A stretch of 43,512 bases of DNA from positions 1 through 43,512 of the forward strand of contig CALLXF010000039.1 in assembly GCA_938015805.1 (NCBI GenBank). The letters run 5' to 3'. This DNA comes from an uncultured Saprospiraceae bacterium. Its GTDB lineage: Bacteria > Bacteroidota > Bacteroidia > Chitinophagales > Saprospiraceae. A program made the translations under genes and the position numbers. The notes under the pieces are model-generated. The model worked only from the letters and a program-made list of their open reading frames with translations. It had not been told where the DNA came from and did no database searches. Below are positions 24,133 to 32,207 of the stretch, one piece after another; position 1 is the stretch's first letter; every line of letters starts with the position of its first letter.

Positions 24133-25467
24133 CTAACGATCAAAAGTAAGTCGCATACCTTTACCGTGATCTCCTAGTTTACCGCCATTATAAACTAGGT
24201 TTCCATTGACGTAAGTCTGATCTACACCTCCTCTAAATGACTTACCCTCAAAAGGAGACCAGTTGCATTTATAAAATAGATTATTTTTATTTACCTCCCA
24301 TACCTTATCCACATCTACTAGTACTAGATCCGCAAAATAACCTTCTCTAATATATCCTCGATCCACCACATCAAAACAGATCGCAGGAGCATGACACATT
24401 TTTTCTACTATTTTTTCTAAACTTATCTTTCCTTCATGATAAAACCCTAGCATAACATTTAAAGTATGCTGTACAAGCGGAACACCCGAGGGAGCTTGTA
24501 AATAAGGTTTAGACTTTTCTTCCCATGTATGTGGAGCATGATCTGTGGCAATAATATCTAAGCGATCATCCAATAATGCTTTAAACAATGCTTCTTTATG
24601 ATAAGGATCTTTTACGGCTGGATTACACTTTACTTGATTTCCATGAGTTAGATAATCCCTCGCATCAAAATGGAGATGATGCACACATACTTCACTAGTG
24701 ATTCTTTTTTGTGAAAGTGGAATATCGTTCCTAAATAAATCTAGTTCTTTGGCTGTAGATATATGTAAAATATGTAATCGACTATCATACTTTTCAGCAA
24801 GAGCTATGGCCTTAGAAGATGATAAATAACATCCTTCCTCAGACCGGATATAAGGATGCTCTTTTGCGTCTATATCTTCTCCAAAACGATCCTTATACCA
24901 TTCCATATTTGCGGTGATGGTCTCCTCATCCTCGCAGTGTGTAGCGATCAGTAGATCTACCTTACTAAAAATATTATGGAGAGCGGTGTGATCATCTACT
25001 AGCATTTTACCAGTACTACTACCCATAAAAACTTTAATACCGCAAATATTTTTACCATCTGTTTTTAAAACCTCCTCAATATTATCGTTTGAGGCTCCCA
25101 TAAAAAACGAGTAATTTGTATATGACGACTGAGCTGCGATATCATATTTATCTTGAAGTAATTCCTGAGTCAGAGCTGCTGGTTTTGTATTGGGCATTTC
25201 CATAAAAGTAGTCACTCCACCAGCTGCAGCGGCACCTGACTCGCTATGGATATCTGCTTTATATGTCAATCCTGGCTCCCTAAAATGTACCTGATCATCT
25301 ATAATACCAGGCATAAGCACACGACCCTTACCATCTACCTCCGTCGCCCCAGGATGAGAAATCGAGTTTCCTATCTTTTCTATTCGGTTTCCCTTTATAT
25401 GTAAATCGCCTTCTACGATTTTTCCTTCGTTTACTATTTGTACATTTTTTATAATCGTATCAGACAT
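24133..25467 (-). CDS. pyrC: Dihydroorotase
   Basis: The zinc amidohydrolase that forms dihydroorotate from carbamoyl-aspartate in pyrimidine synthesis. The 444-residue sequence has PGIIDDQVHFREPG near 53-66, GGVTTFMEMPNTKP near 83-95, the carboxylated lysine in GIKVFMGSS (K145), H177 in THCED, H232/H235 in LHILHIS, and catalytic D309 in IATDHAPH. The first histidine of the usual HxH is glutamine (Q59); as I recall, Bacteroidota dihydroorotases share this. The gene could instead be a related dihydropyrimidinase/allantoinase-type enzyme, but the motifs favour dihydroorotase. It diverges from purK. Confidence 0.85.
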   Translation of the reverse strand: MSDTIIKNVQIVNEGKIVEGDLHIKGNRIEKIGNSISHPGATEVDGKGRVLMPGIIDDQVHFREPGLTYKADIHSESGAAAAGGVTTFMEMPNTKPAALTQELLQDKYDIAAQSSYTNYSFFMGASNDNIEEVLKTDGKNICGIKVFMGSSTGKMLVDDHTALHNIFSKVDLLIATHCEDEETITANMEWYKDRFGEDIDAKEHPYIRSEEGCYLSSSKAIALAEKYDSRLHILHISTAKELDLFRNDIPLSQKRITSEVCVHHLHFDARDYLTHGNQVKCNPAVKDPYHKEALFKALLDDRLDIIATDHAPHTWEEKSKPYLQAPSGVPLVQHTLNVMLGFYHEGKISLEKIVEKMCHAPAICFDVVDRGYIREGYFADLVLVDVDKVWEVNKNNLFYKCNWSPFEGKSFRGGVDQTYVNGNLVYNGGKLGDHGKGMRLTFDR

Positions 25468-25526
25468 AATCCTTCATTTTTTATTGAATAACAAAAATCT
25501 CAATACTTTTACGCAATCAAAACAAA

Positions 25527-26675
25527 ATGAGAGATTTTTCTAATATAAAAATAGGCGTCCTAGGAGGAGGACAACTCGGCAAGATGCTTTATCAAGAAGC
25601 AACTAAGCTAGGAGTACATTTAAATTTCCTCGAAAAAGACGGAACTTTTCCGACTACACAGATTTGCAAGGAGTTTGTAAAAGGTGATTTTAAAAACTAT
25701 GATGATGTTTTACAGTTTGGTAAAGAGATGGATGTGATTACCATAGAAATAGAAGCCGTAAATACAGACGCTTTACGCGAATTAGAGCAAATGGGCAAAC
25801 AAGTATTTCCGCAAGCCTCCGTGATCGAATTAATAAAAGACAAAGGAGATCAGAAAGAATTTTACGTCCTAAACGACATACCTACTTCGCCATTTTTTAC
25901 AGCTGAAAACAAAGAAAATATCTTAGAAGGTATCGAAGACGGAACTATCCTTTATCCTTTTGTCCAAAAAGCCAGAAGGGATGGGTACGATGGTAAAGGT
26001 GTCGCTGTTATTAATTCGGAATCAGATTTATCCAAAGTAATGGATACTCCTTCCATAATCGAAGATAAAGTTAACATCGGTAAAGAAATTTCTGTTATTG
26101 CTTGTAGAGATCAGAAGGGTAAAACGACTACGTTCCCTATAGTAGAAATGGAATTCCATCCGACAGCTAATTTAGTAGAGTTTTTAAAATCTCCAAGCGA
26201 CCTTCCTCAAGATATACAAGATAAAGCAAAAAAAATAGCCTTAGAAATTATTGAGTCTATGGGACTTATCGGTATCCTAGCCATAGAAATGTTTGTGACT
26301 AAGGATGGTGAGGTATTAGTAAACGAGGTAGCTCCTAGGCCTCATAACAGTGGTCATCAGACGATAGAAGGCAACTATACTTCTCAGTATGGACAGCTCA
26401 TTAGAATCTTAGCTGGATTGCCTCTAGGTGACACGAGTATCATATGTCCATCTGTAATGATTAATATTTTAGGAGCGGAGGGACATACCGGCCAAGCTGT
26501 TTATCAAAACCTAAATGAAACTCTGGATACACCTGGCGTTTACGTACATCTCTACGGAAAAAAACTAACTAAGCCTTATCGCAAGATGGGGCATGCGACC
26601 ATACTTGCACCTCATTTGGACACCGCAGTAGAAAGGGCTAATTTTGTAAAATCTACTTTAAAAGTTATCACATGA
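25527..26675 (+). CDS. purK: 5-(carboxyamino)imidazole ribonucleotide synthase
   Basis: An ATP-grasp enzyme converting AIR, bicarbonate and ATP to N5-CAIR in purine synthesis. Evidence: GVLGGGQLGKML (10-21), the ATP-grasp signature YPFVQKARRDGYDGKGV near 148, EDKVNIGKEISVIACRD near 183, and EVAPRPHNSGHQTIEG near 264. Length (382) is normal. It overlaps purE by 4 bases (ATGA), the classic purK-purE coupling, here in reverse order to E. coli purEK. Its likely -7 element is TACTTTTA (25504-25511), one mismatch from consensus. Confidence 0.96.
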   Translation: MRDFSNIKIGVLGGGQLGKMLYQEATKLGVHLNFLEKDGTFPTTQICKEFVKGDFKNYDDVLQFGKEMDVITIEIEAVNTDALRELEQMGKQVFPQASVIELIKDKGDQKEFYVLNDIPTSPFFTAENKENILEGIEDGTILYPFVQKARRDGYDGKGVAVINSESDLSKVMDTPSIIEDKVNIGKEISVIACRDQKGKTTTFPIVEMEFHPTANLVEFLKSPSDLPQDIQDKAKKIALEIIESMGLIGILAIEMFVTKDGEVLVNEVAPRPHNSGHQTIEGNYTSQYGQLIRILAGLPLGDTSIICPSVMINILGAEGHTGQAVYQNLNETLDTPGVYVHLYGKKLTKPYRKMGHATILAPHLDTAVERANFVKSTLKVIT

Positions 26676-27163
26676 ACAACGCCAGGATAAGCATCATTAT
26701 GGGGTCAGATTCTGATCTAAAGGTAATGCAGGCTGCTGCAGATTTTTTGGATGAGATGGATATCCCTTACGAGCTAGACGTCGTATCAGCACACAGGACG
26801 CCTCAGAAAATGATGGACTTTGCTACCCACGCTCACGAACGAGGAATTCAGGTTATCATCGCGGGAGCTGGTGGAGCCGCTCATCTGCCTGGAATGGTGG
26901 CTGCAATTACTGCACTTCCCGTAATCGGCGTACCCGTAAAATCCTCTAACTCTATCGACGGATGGGATTCTATACTCTCGATTCTCCAAATGCCTAATGG
27001 CGTCCCAGTGGCAACCGTAGCACTTAATGCGGCAAAGAATGCTGGGATTTTAGCTGCCTCTATACTGGGAGCTAGTGAGAAAAAAATCTATGATCAGCTA
27101 GCAGCTTACAAAGAAAACATGAAGTTGCAAGTGGAAGAAAAGGCAAATCGAGTAAAAAGGTAA
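26672..27163 (+). CDS. purE: N5-carboxyaminoimidazole ribonucleotide mutase
   Basis: It moves the carboxylate of N5-CAIR to give CAIR, following PurK. Visible blocks: IIMGSDSDLKVMQAA (9-23), VVSAHRTPQKM (38-48, catalytic His), IIAGAGGAAHLPGMVAA (60-76), GVPVKSSNSIDGWDSILSI (86-104) and MPNGVPVATVALNAAKNAG. The 163-residue length is standard for class I PurE, and the presence of purK upstream confirms the class I route. Confidence 0.97.
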   Translation: MNNARISIIMGSDSDLKVMQAAADFLDEMDIPYELDVVSAHRTPQKMMDFATHAHERGIQVIIAGAGGAAHLPGMVAAITALPVIGVPVKSSNSIDGWDSILSILQMPNGVPVATVALNAAKNAGILAASILGASEKKIYDQLAAYKENMKLQVEEKANRVKR

Positions 27164-27172
27164 AGTTCTTAT

Positions 27173-27187
27173 TTGGGTTAAACCCAA
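27173..27187. repeat. Palindrome TTGGGTTAAACCCAA between purE and the DUF983 gene
   Basis: A perfect 15-base inverted repeat, TTGGGTT-A-AACCCAA. It begins 10 bases after the purE stop and lies about 40 bases before the next ATG. It may be a weak transcript hairpin or a repressor operator; nothing else distinguishes these. Confidence 0.4.
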
Positions 27188-27227
27188 TGAAAAACTTATC
27201 TATTATTCATAATCTAATTTTAACATA

Positions 27228-27629
27228 ATGGCCCAAAAGAAGGAACGTAATGTGCTTCTAAACATCATGAAAAAGTACTGCCCACGTTGTCAGCGTTCAC
27301 CGATTTTCGTCCAACCATTTAATATCGCTGACCCGATAGCCATGCCTAAAAAATGTTCTACCTGTGGTCAAAAATTTGAACCAGAACCAGGATTTTATTT
27401 TGGGGCTATGTTCCTTTCTTATATCATTTCTTCTTTCTTTTTCTTATCCATAGCTGCAGCTTGTATTCTGATCTGGGACTGGACCGTAAACCAAGCTTTT
27501 GTTTTGATAATCGCATTTGCTATAATTACCTATCTATGGTTCCTTAGAATATCGAGATCTCTATGGATTCATATCGTAGTCGGATTTGATCCTGATTTCA
27601 AGGATCTTAAAGAAAATAGGTCAGAGTAA
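27228..27629 (+). CDS. DUF983 membrane protein with zinc-finger-like cysteines
   Basis: A 133-residue protein. Two CxxC pairs at the N-terminus (YCPRCQRSP near 19 and KCSTCGQKF near 43) probably bind zinc. They are followed by EPEPGFYFGAMFLSY, characteristic of DUF983. Two transmembrane helices follow (about 57-83 and 88-107). It is a small inner-membrane protein of unknown function, widespread in Bacteroidota and Alphaproteobacteria. Confidence 0.85.
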   Translation: MAQKKERNVLLNIMKKYCPRCQRSPIFVQPFNIADPIAMPKKCSTCGQKFEPEPGFYFGAMFLSYIISSFFFLSIAAACILIWDWTVNQAFVLIIAFAIITYLWFLRISRSLWIHIVVGFDPDFKDLKENRSE

Positions 27630-27632
27630 AAA

Positions 27633-27658
27633 AGAGAACCGTAATTATCTACGGCTCC
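27633..27658 (-). terminator. Probable terminator between convergent genes
   Basis: An imperfect stem of GAG(AA)CCGTA against TACGGCTC brackets ATTATC. In the minus direction it runs into a T6 stretch (the A-run at 27628-27633 on the plus strand), so it should terminate the thioredoxin-fold lipoprotein gene. It may also act weakly on the DUF983 transcript. Confidence 0.55.
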
Positions 27659-27732
27659 CTTGATTTGTATTGATCAGGTGTGTACAAAGTCGATAAAATA
27701 TTATTATTAGATTTTAAAGGAATACAAACTTC

Positions 27733-28254
27733 TTACAATGCTTTTTTATCTAAATACTTTTTAAACTGTACTGCATTTTTATATCCTCGTGTTATATCTA
27801 TCTTATTGAGATGACTATCTAGAATCACAAAAGATGGATAAGACAAGCGATTATCGGATAATAATGAAGCAAGCGTATGATGACCTCTCCTGGCACCATT
27901 TTTAAAAGAATAAGTTTGACCTTTAAAATCTAAATCCTTTTTGGTTTCAGCATTTAATTTTATCATGTAAAATTGCTGATTTAGATAAGATATTAAGTCA
28001 GGATCAGAAAATGTTTGTTCGTCCATTACATGACACCATTTACACCAGTCAGTGTATATATCAACGATTACTTTACGAGGCTCATTTTTTTGTAAAGCAT
28101 CAAGCGATTCTATATCATGCCATATAAGTTGCCGCAGATCTAGATCTTTTTCTATGCTAGTATGCGATGCCTGAGCATCCTCAACGCAACTGTAAAAAAC
28201 CAGCGAAGTTAAAAATGCAATGATACTTAAAACGATTAATCTTAAAAATTTCAT
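27733..28254 (-). CDS. Thioredoxin-fold lipoprotein (DUF255-like)
   Basis: A 173-residue envelope protein with a lipoprotein signal (lipobox LVFYSC, Cys23). Its thioredoxin fold resembles the DUF255/YyaL N-terminal domain: VDIYTDWCKWCHVMDEQTF with C71xxC74, then FYMIKLNAETKKDLDF and the cis-Pro loop SYPSFVILD. It is probably a periplasm-facing disulfide reductase or isomerase. It lies 115 bases downstream of a membrane-bound LuxR-type regulator on the same strand; the two might be cotranscribed. Confidence 0.8.
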   Translation of the reverse strand: MKFLRLIVLSIIAFLTSLVFYSCVEDAQASHTSIEKDLDLRQLIWHDIESLDALQKNEPRKVIVDIYTDWCKWCHVMDEQTFSDPDLISYLNQQFYMIKLNAETKKDLDFKGQTYSFKNGARRGHHTLASLLSDNRLSYPSFVILDSHLNKIDITRGYKNAVQFKKYLDKKAL

Positions 28255-28369
28255 ATTGAATATTTTGATTGTGAATAAAAAAAATTACTTCACAAAAATG
28301 AGCTTCCATTCATATGATACATTGATAATTAGGGTTGAAATGGGGCCCTCCCCCGGGTGTAAAAAAGTA

Positions 28370-29425
28370 CTAGACCCCTGTTTTTAATATACTTTCAGCC
28401 ATTTCTTTAGCCTGAGTTCGATTTTTGACATGGAGCTTTGTGTAAAGTTTATTGATATGAGATTTAACTGTGCTTAACTCTATAAATAACGCACTTGCTA
28501 TTTCTTTATTAGATTTTCCTTTATGGATCAAGTCCAATATCTTCAATTCTTGCGAGGTATAGTTTAACTTTCTAAACTCCTGTTTTGGGACATTTTTAGA
28601 AATATCAATACGCAGTTTAGCGACATAATAGAGTAAAGCTATAATTACACAAAATAAAAGCCCACATAAAAGCTTCCATAAAACGGGACTACTATCATTA
28701 TAATCTCCCGAATAATATCTCAATTTGTTTATGTAATCTGCAGTGTATGGATGATCTTTTAAACTTGATTTCAATACTTCTGCAAAAATCATATATCTGT
28801 CCTCATTGGTATCATAGTAGCTTTCGTAATCAGTACAATTTATTGCTGCTAGCGAAACCAAAACACTACTACATGTATCAGCAAAAGCAAAAAGATCCTT
28901 GTTTAACTTATTTTTTGAAAATTGTAATTCAGAAGGAAATTTAATTTCATAATACATATAACTAGGATAAATTAACTTACCTAGGTTATTCATTAGTTCG
29001 TTTTCCTTATCTCCTATAATAGAATAATCACCAAATGGGGCAAAAGTGTTTTGATCCGCATCGATTCTAATTTTACTACTATTATCTAAGACAAGATGAA
29101 TAAAATTGTGATTATCACCTCCTTCATATAAACAAGCGTTAAATTCTGAATTCTCTTCCTTTACAAGATAGAGCTTGTAAAATTGAGAATATTCTGGTAG
29201 GTTATCTCCTGTTAATTTGAAATTTCCATCAACATCGATGTTAGCTGAATTGATAATAAACTCAGCGTTTGCACTGGTATAATAATCTAATTTATCAATA
29301 GTGGCTAAATATATGGTGGATTGCCATTCCCCTTTCATATTTATTGTACCTTCTATTACATAACTCGCTTGAACTGCTGTTATACAGAACATGAGGAACG
29401 ATATGGTGTAATAGACTCTTTTCAT
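28370..29425 (-). CDS. Membrane-spanning regulator with LuxR-type HTH
   Basis: A 351-residue protein with a signal sequence (about 1-20, AVQA). An extracytoplasmic domain of about 225 residues begins with a beta-rich segment (YVIEGTINMKGEWQSTIYLATID...) resembling DUF4369-type N-terminal domains. One transmembrane helix follows (249-268, LWKLLCGLLFCVIIALLYYV). A cytoplasmic LuxR/GerE helix-turn-helix spans 287-345 (TSQELKILDLIHKGKSNKEIASAL, STVKSHINKLYTKL). It should be a one-component receptor: signal sensed outside the inner membrane, DNA bound by the tethered HTH. Ligand and target genes are unknown; the thioredoxin-fold lipoprotein downstream is the nearest candidate. The DUF4369 likeness is weak; the HTH and topology are clear. 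Confidence 0.78.
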   Translation of the reverse strand: MKRVYYTISFLMFCITAVQASYVIEGTINMKGEWQSTIYLATIDKLDYYTSANAEFIINSANIDVDGNFKLTGDNLPEYSQFYKLYLVKEENSEFNACLYEGGDNHNFIHLVLDNSSKIRIDADQNTFAPFGDYSIIGDKENELMNNLGKLIYPSYMYYEIKFPSELQFSKNKLNKDLFAFADTCSSVLVSLAAINCTDYESYYDTNEDRYMIFAEVLKSSLKDHPYTADYINKLRYYSGDYNDSSPVLWKLLCGLLFCVIIALLYYVAKLRIDISKNVPKQEFRKLNYTSQELKILDLIHKGKSNKEIASALFIELSTVKSHINKLYTKLHVKNRTQAKEMAESILKTGV

Positions 29426-29518
29426 GATTGGCCAACGGTTCTAAGATAAACAGCGTCTCTACGAAGAAGGAAAGAGATATGCTATTATAATCGTTTGTTC
29501 TACACCGTTTTCTTTTTT

Positions 29519-30157
29519 TTAGTATTTGATAATCAAATCCAGTTCATTATTCTCATACAATTTATTTTGTTTGCCAAAATCAAACTCAAGAATCAATTTC
29601 GAACGAGTAAATAAGATATCTTTTTCTTTCTCAAAGTTTGAGATGTACTTTGATTTTATATTCCATTCATCTATTTCGAATTCTATTTTTGTTAGCTTAC
29701 AGATCTGATTTGTATGAGACTTTGGTTCATTGATTTCTTTCTTACCTCCTCTATACGGTAATCTAAAAGTCCATGGAAGTTTTGGATTATCAACATTAGG
29801 TAAAATATCTATTGACATTCCTTGTGGGAAATAATTTGGTTGATAGATTTCTGCCTTTTCAAATAGATCATCAGTTTCTTGAGTATTGACAAGACATAAT
29901 CCAAATCTTGAACTCCCATTTTGACTAAAGTTTGCTCTATATCCTAGTTGTGTTTCCAAAGTCGGTGATTGATTAACTTCGTCTTCATTGATCACCCATA
30001 ATATTTCTAAGAAGAAATTATTGAAATAAAATTTTCTGTTTGCTGTGCCTTGTCCTTTATGAACTCTATTACTTCCTTCTATAAGCCCAAATTTTACTAA
30101 ATCGTTTGCCTCCTGACCTTCATTAGTTGAGAATATAAATATGTGGTCAATTTCCAT
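29519..30157 (-). CDS. VOC/glyoxalase-fold protein
   Basis: A 212-residue protein starting at the ATG at 30157 (MEIDHIFIF), which begins the first VOC beta strand; a possible start 30 bases upstream only adds basic residues. The pattern IDHIFIFS... GLIEGSNRVHKGQGTANRKFYFNNFFLEILWV is that of a vicinal-oxygen-chelate (glyoxalase-like) domain, with a possible metal His at position 5 and Glu in LEILW. No signal peptide. The reaction is unknown. Lower GC than its neighbours and isolated context might mean recent acquisition, but this is only an impression. Confidence 0.68.
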   Translation of the reverse strand: MEIDHIFIFSTNEGQEANDLVKFGLIEGSNRVHKGQGTANRKFYFNNFFLEILWVINEDEVNQSPTLETQLGYRANFSQNGSSRFGLCLVNTQETDDLFEKAEIYQPNYFPQGMSIDILPNVDNPKLPWTFRLPYRGGKKEINEPKSHTNQICKLTKIEFEIDEWNIKSKYISNFEKEKDILFTRSKLILEFDFGKQNKLYENNELDLIIKY

Positions 30158-30372
30158 TTTTCTTTCTCTTTTGTATAGATGAAGCACATGAAAATAAACA
30201 AGCTATTTAGATCATTCTAATAACAGGATGCCACTTAAGAAATAATTAACTTGTCCCCGTAATAGGCTTATTATTCCTATGAATTGAGCATTTTTAAGTA
30301 AAACCTTATGTTTTTTACAAAAAACCTATATTTTCATTGAATAAAAAGGGCAACATATCGAAAATAATAAAG

Positions 30373-30380
30373 TACCTTTG
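30373..30380 (+). promoter_or_regulatory. -7 element of the rpmB-rpmG operon
   Basis: TACCTTTG, an exact TAnnTTTG match, lies 36 bases before the rpmB ATG. The 190 bases upstream, back to the VOC gene, hold no gene and only an A/T hairpin (30310-30325). Confidence 0.65.
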
Positions 30381-30416
30381 CACTCTTAATTTTTGAAGTA
30401 GAAAAGAAATATAATC

Positions 30417-30665
30417 ATGGCAAGAATATGTCAACTTACTGGAAAAAGACCTATCTCAGGTAACAACGTTTCTCACTCAAAGAGAAAGACAAAAAGAAGG
30501 TTTTTACCTAATCTGCATAAAAAGAAATTTTATATCCCTGAGGTAGACAAATGGGTGACAATGAAAATTTCTAGTAGTGCTCTAAGAACTGTTAATAAGT
30601 TAGGGATTTATGCCTACCTTAAAAAGCTAGAGTCTAAAGGAGTAGATCACGGAGTAAATTATTAA
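30417..30665 (+). CDS. rpmB: 50S ribosomal protein L28 (bL28)
   Basis: An 82-residue ribosomal protein. [29 protein letters not shown] is the hallmark L28 N-terminus, followed by basic [13 protein letters not shown] and a [17 protein letters not shown] stretch. Intact and of normal length. First gene of a conserved Bacteroidota cluster with rpmG 20 bases downstream. Confidence 0.97.
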   Translation: MARICQLTGKRPISGNNVSHSKRKTKRRFLPNLHKKKFYIPEVDKWVTMKISSSALRTVNKLGIYAYLKKLESKGVDHGVNY

Positions 30666-30685
30666 TAGCTGTAAGATTAACAATA

Positions 30686-30874
30686 ATGGCAAAAAAATCA
30701 AAAGGTAACAGAATTCAGGTAATTTTAGAATGTACAGAGCATAAGACAAGTGGTATGCCTGGAACTTCTCGATACGTTACTCAGAAAAATAGAAAAAATA
30801 CACCTGATAGATTGGAACTTAAAAAGTTCAATCCCGTTTTAAAGAAATATACTGTTCATAAAGAAATCAAATAA
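30686..30874 (+). CDS. rpmG: 50S ribosomal protein L33 (bL33)
   Basis: A 62-residue ribosomal protein with the L33 pattern: [34 protein letters not shown] and a basic [12 protein letters not shown] tail. Only one of the cysteines of zinc-binding L33 forms remains (C16), so this is a cysteine-poor (C-) type. It sits between rpmB and the DUF4295 gene. Confidence 0.95.
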   Translation: MAKKSKGNRIQVILECTEHKTSGMPGTSRYVTQKNRKNTPDRLELKKFNPVLKKYTVHKEIK

Positions 30875-30876
30875 TT

Positions 30877-31053
30877 ATGGCTAAAATATCAAAGAATGCG
30901 AGAGTTGCTCAGAGAGCCGGAAATGCAGGGTCAGGAAGGGACTTCGTAAAAGTAGTACAAAGCGTTAAAAATCCTGATACAGGTAAATACAGTTACAAAC
31001 AAGTAATGATCCATAAAGATAAGGTCAAAGACTTCTTTGCAAACCATAAATAA
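30877..31053 (+). CDS. DUF4295 small basic protein
   Basis: A 58-residue, lysine-rich protein starting MAKISKNARVAQRAG, with KNPDTGKYSYKQVMIHKD near its end. This is the DUF4295 family that regularly follows rpmG in Bacteroidota. It starts 2 bases after the rpmG stop (TAATTATGG) and is surely cotranslated. A ribosome-associated role is suggested by position and charge but not shown. It is easily missed because it is so short. Confidence 0.9.
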   Translation: MAKISKNARVAQRAGNAGSGRDFVKVVQSVKNPDTGKYSYKQVMIHKDKVKDFFANHK

Positions 31054-31060
31054 TATATTT

Positions 31061-31089
31061 ATAAAGGCTACCTATTCGGTAGCCTTTAT
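31061..31089 (+). terminator. Hairpin after the ribosomal gene cluster
   Basis: ATAAAGGCTACC pairs perfectly with GGTAGCCTTTAT (12 bp, 5-base loop TATTC). Only a short AT-rich stretch follows instead of a T-run, so it may attenuate rather than fully stop transcription into ftsY, which begins 36 bases later. Confidence 0.6.
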
Positions 31090-31124
31090 AATTTACACTC
31101 ATTCCTATATATCAGTCGACCTAA

Positions 31125-32078
31125 ATGAGCCTATTTTCAAAATACTTTTCCAAGGACAAAGAAGAAGATCTCAACAAGGGTTTAGAAAAAACCAAAAAGA
31201 GCTTCTTTGGCCAAATCTCTAAAGCCGTTGCAGGGAAATCAAAAGTTGACGAATCCTTTTTAGATGAATTAGAAGGGATTCTTATCAGCTCCGATGTAGG
31301 ACTGGATACTACGGTAAAAATAATAGAGCGTTTAGAAAAAAGAGTAGCGAGAGATAAATATCTCAACACCTCAGAGCTCAATCAAATCCTAAAATCAGAA
31401 ATTGCGTCCATACTAGCAGAAAACAATACAACGGATCTTGAAGACTTTACCTTCGATGAGTCAGCTCGTCCGCATGTAATGATGGTAGTAGGTGTAAATG
31501 GCGTAGGTAAGACTACAACTATAGGAAAAATAGCTCATCAATATAAGCTAAAAGGAAAGCACGTAGTATTAGGTGCCGCAGATACTTTCAGGGCTGCTGC
31601 TGTGGATCAATTAGGTATATGGGCAGACCGTGCAAAAACTTATTTCTTTAACAAAGGAATGCAAGCAGATCCTGCTGCAGTTGCATATGAAGCTGTACAA
31701 TATGCTCAAAATTTAGACCTCGATGTCTGTATAATAGACACAGCTGGAAGACTCCATACCAAAAAATATTTAATGGAGGAGTTGACCAAAATCAAAAATT
31801 CAATTAATAAGAAATTGCCAGAAGCTCCACATGAAGTGTTACTCGTATTAGATGCAAGTACAGGACAAAACGCAATCGAACAAGCAAAACATTTTACAGC
31901 AGCAACTGATGTCACGGCTATTGCTCTGACTAAACTAGATGGCTCTGCCAAAGGAGGAGTAGTTTTAGGAATCTCGGATCAATTTAAAATTCCAATTAAA
32001 TATATCGGTGTAGGAGAAGGAATAGAACAATTACAACTTTTTAATAAAAAGGCTTTTATAGATTCTCTATTTTCATAA
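31125..32078 (+). CDS. ftsY: Signal recognition particle receptor FtsY
   Basis: The SRP receptor GTPase that docks ribosome-SRP complexes at the inner membrane. NG domain: G1 GVNGVGKTT (123-131), ADTFRAAAVDQL (152-163), DTAGR (205-209), TKLDGSAKGG near 269 and IGVGEGIEQL near 297. The N-terminal A domain is short and charged (KDKEEDLNKGLEKTKKSFFG), giving 317 residues, typical of short FtsY forms. In other Bacteroidota it follows rpmB-rpmG-DUF4295, as here; rimO, often next, is absent. Confidence 0.96.
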   Translation: MSLFSKYFSKDKEEDLNKGLEKTKKSFFGQISKAVAGKSKVDESFLDELEGILISSDVGLDTTVKIIERLEKRVARDKYLNTSELNQILKSEIASILAENNTTDLEDFTFDESARPHVMMVVGVNGVGKTTTIGKIAHQYKLKGKHVVLGAADTFRAAAVDQLGIWADRAKTYFFNKGMQADPAAVAYEAVQYAQNLDLDVCIIDTAGRLHTKKYLMEELTKIKNSINKKLPEAPHEVLLVLDASTGQNAIEQAKHFTAATDVTAIALTKLDGSAKGGVVLGISDQFKIPIKYIGVGEGIEQLQLFNKKAFIDSLFS

Positions 32079-32207
32079 TAGACGACTATCCATAATTATT
32101 TAAATATTTTCAGGGTTTCCATTGAAGTCTATTCAATAGATTATCACTAATTTCCATGATAGTTTATTGTTTCTAAAACTATAACTTATCAAAAGAAATT
32201 TACTTAA

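Noticed and set aside
31037-31222. Plus-strand frame across the ribosomal-cluster hairpin into ftsY
   Set aside because: Overlaps the hairpin and the clearly coding ftsY N-terminus in another frame.
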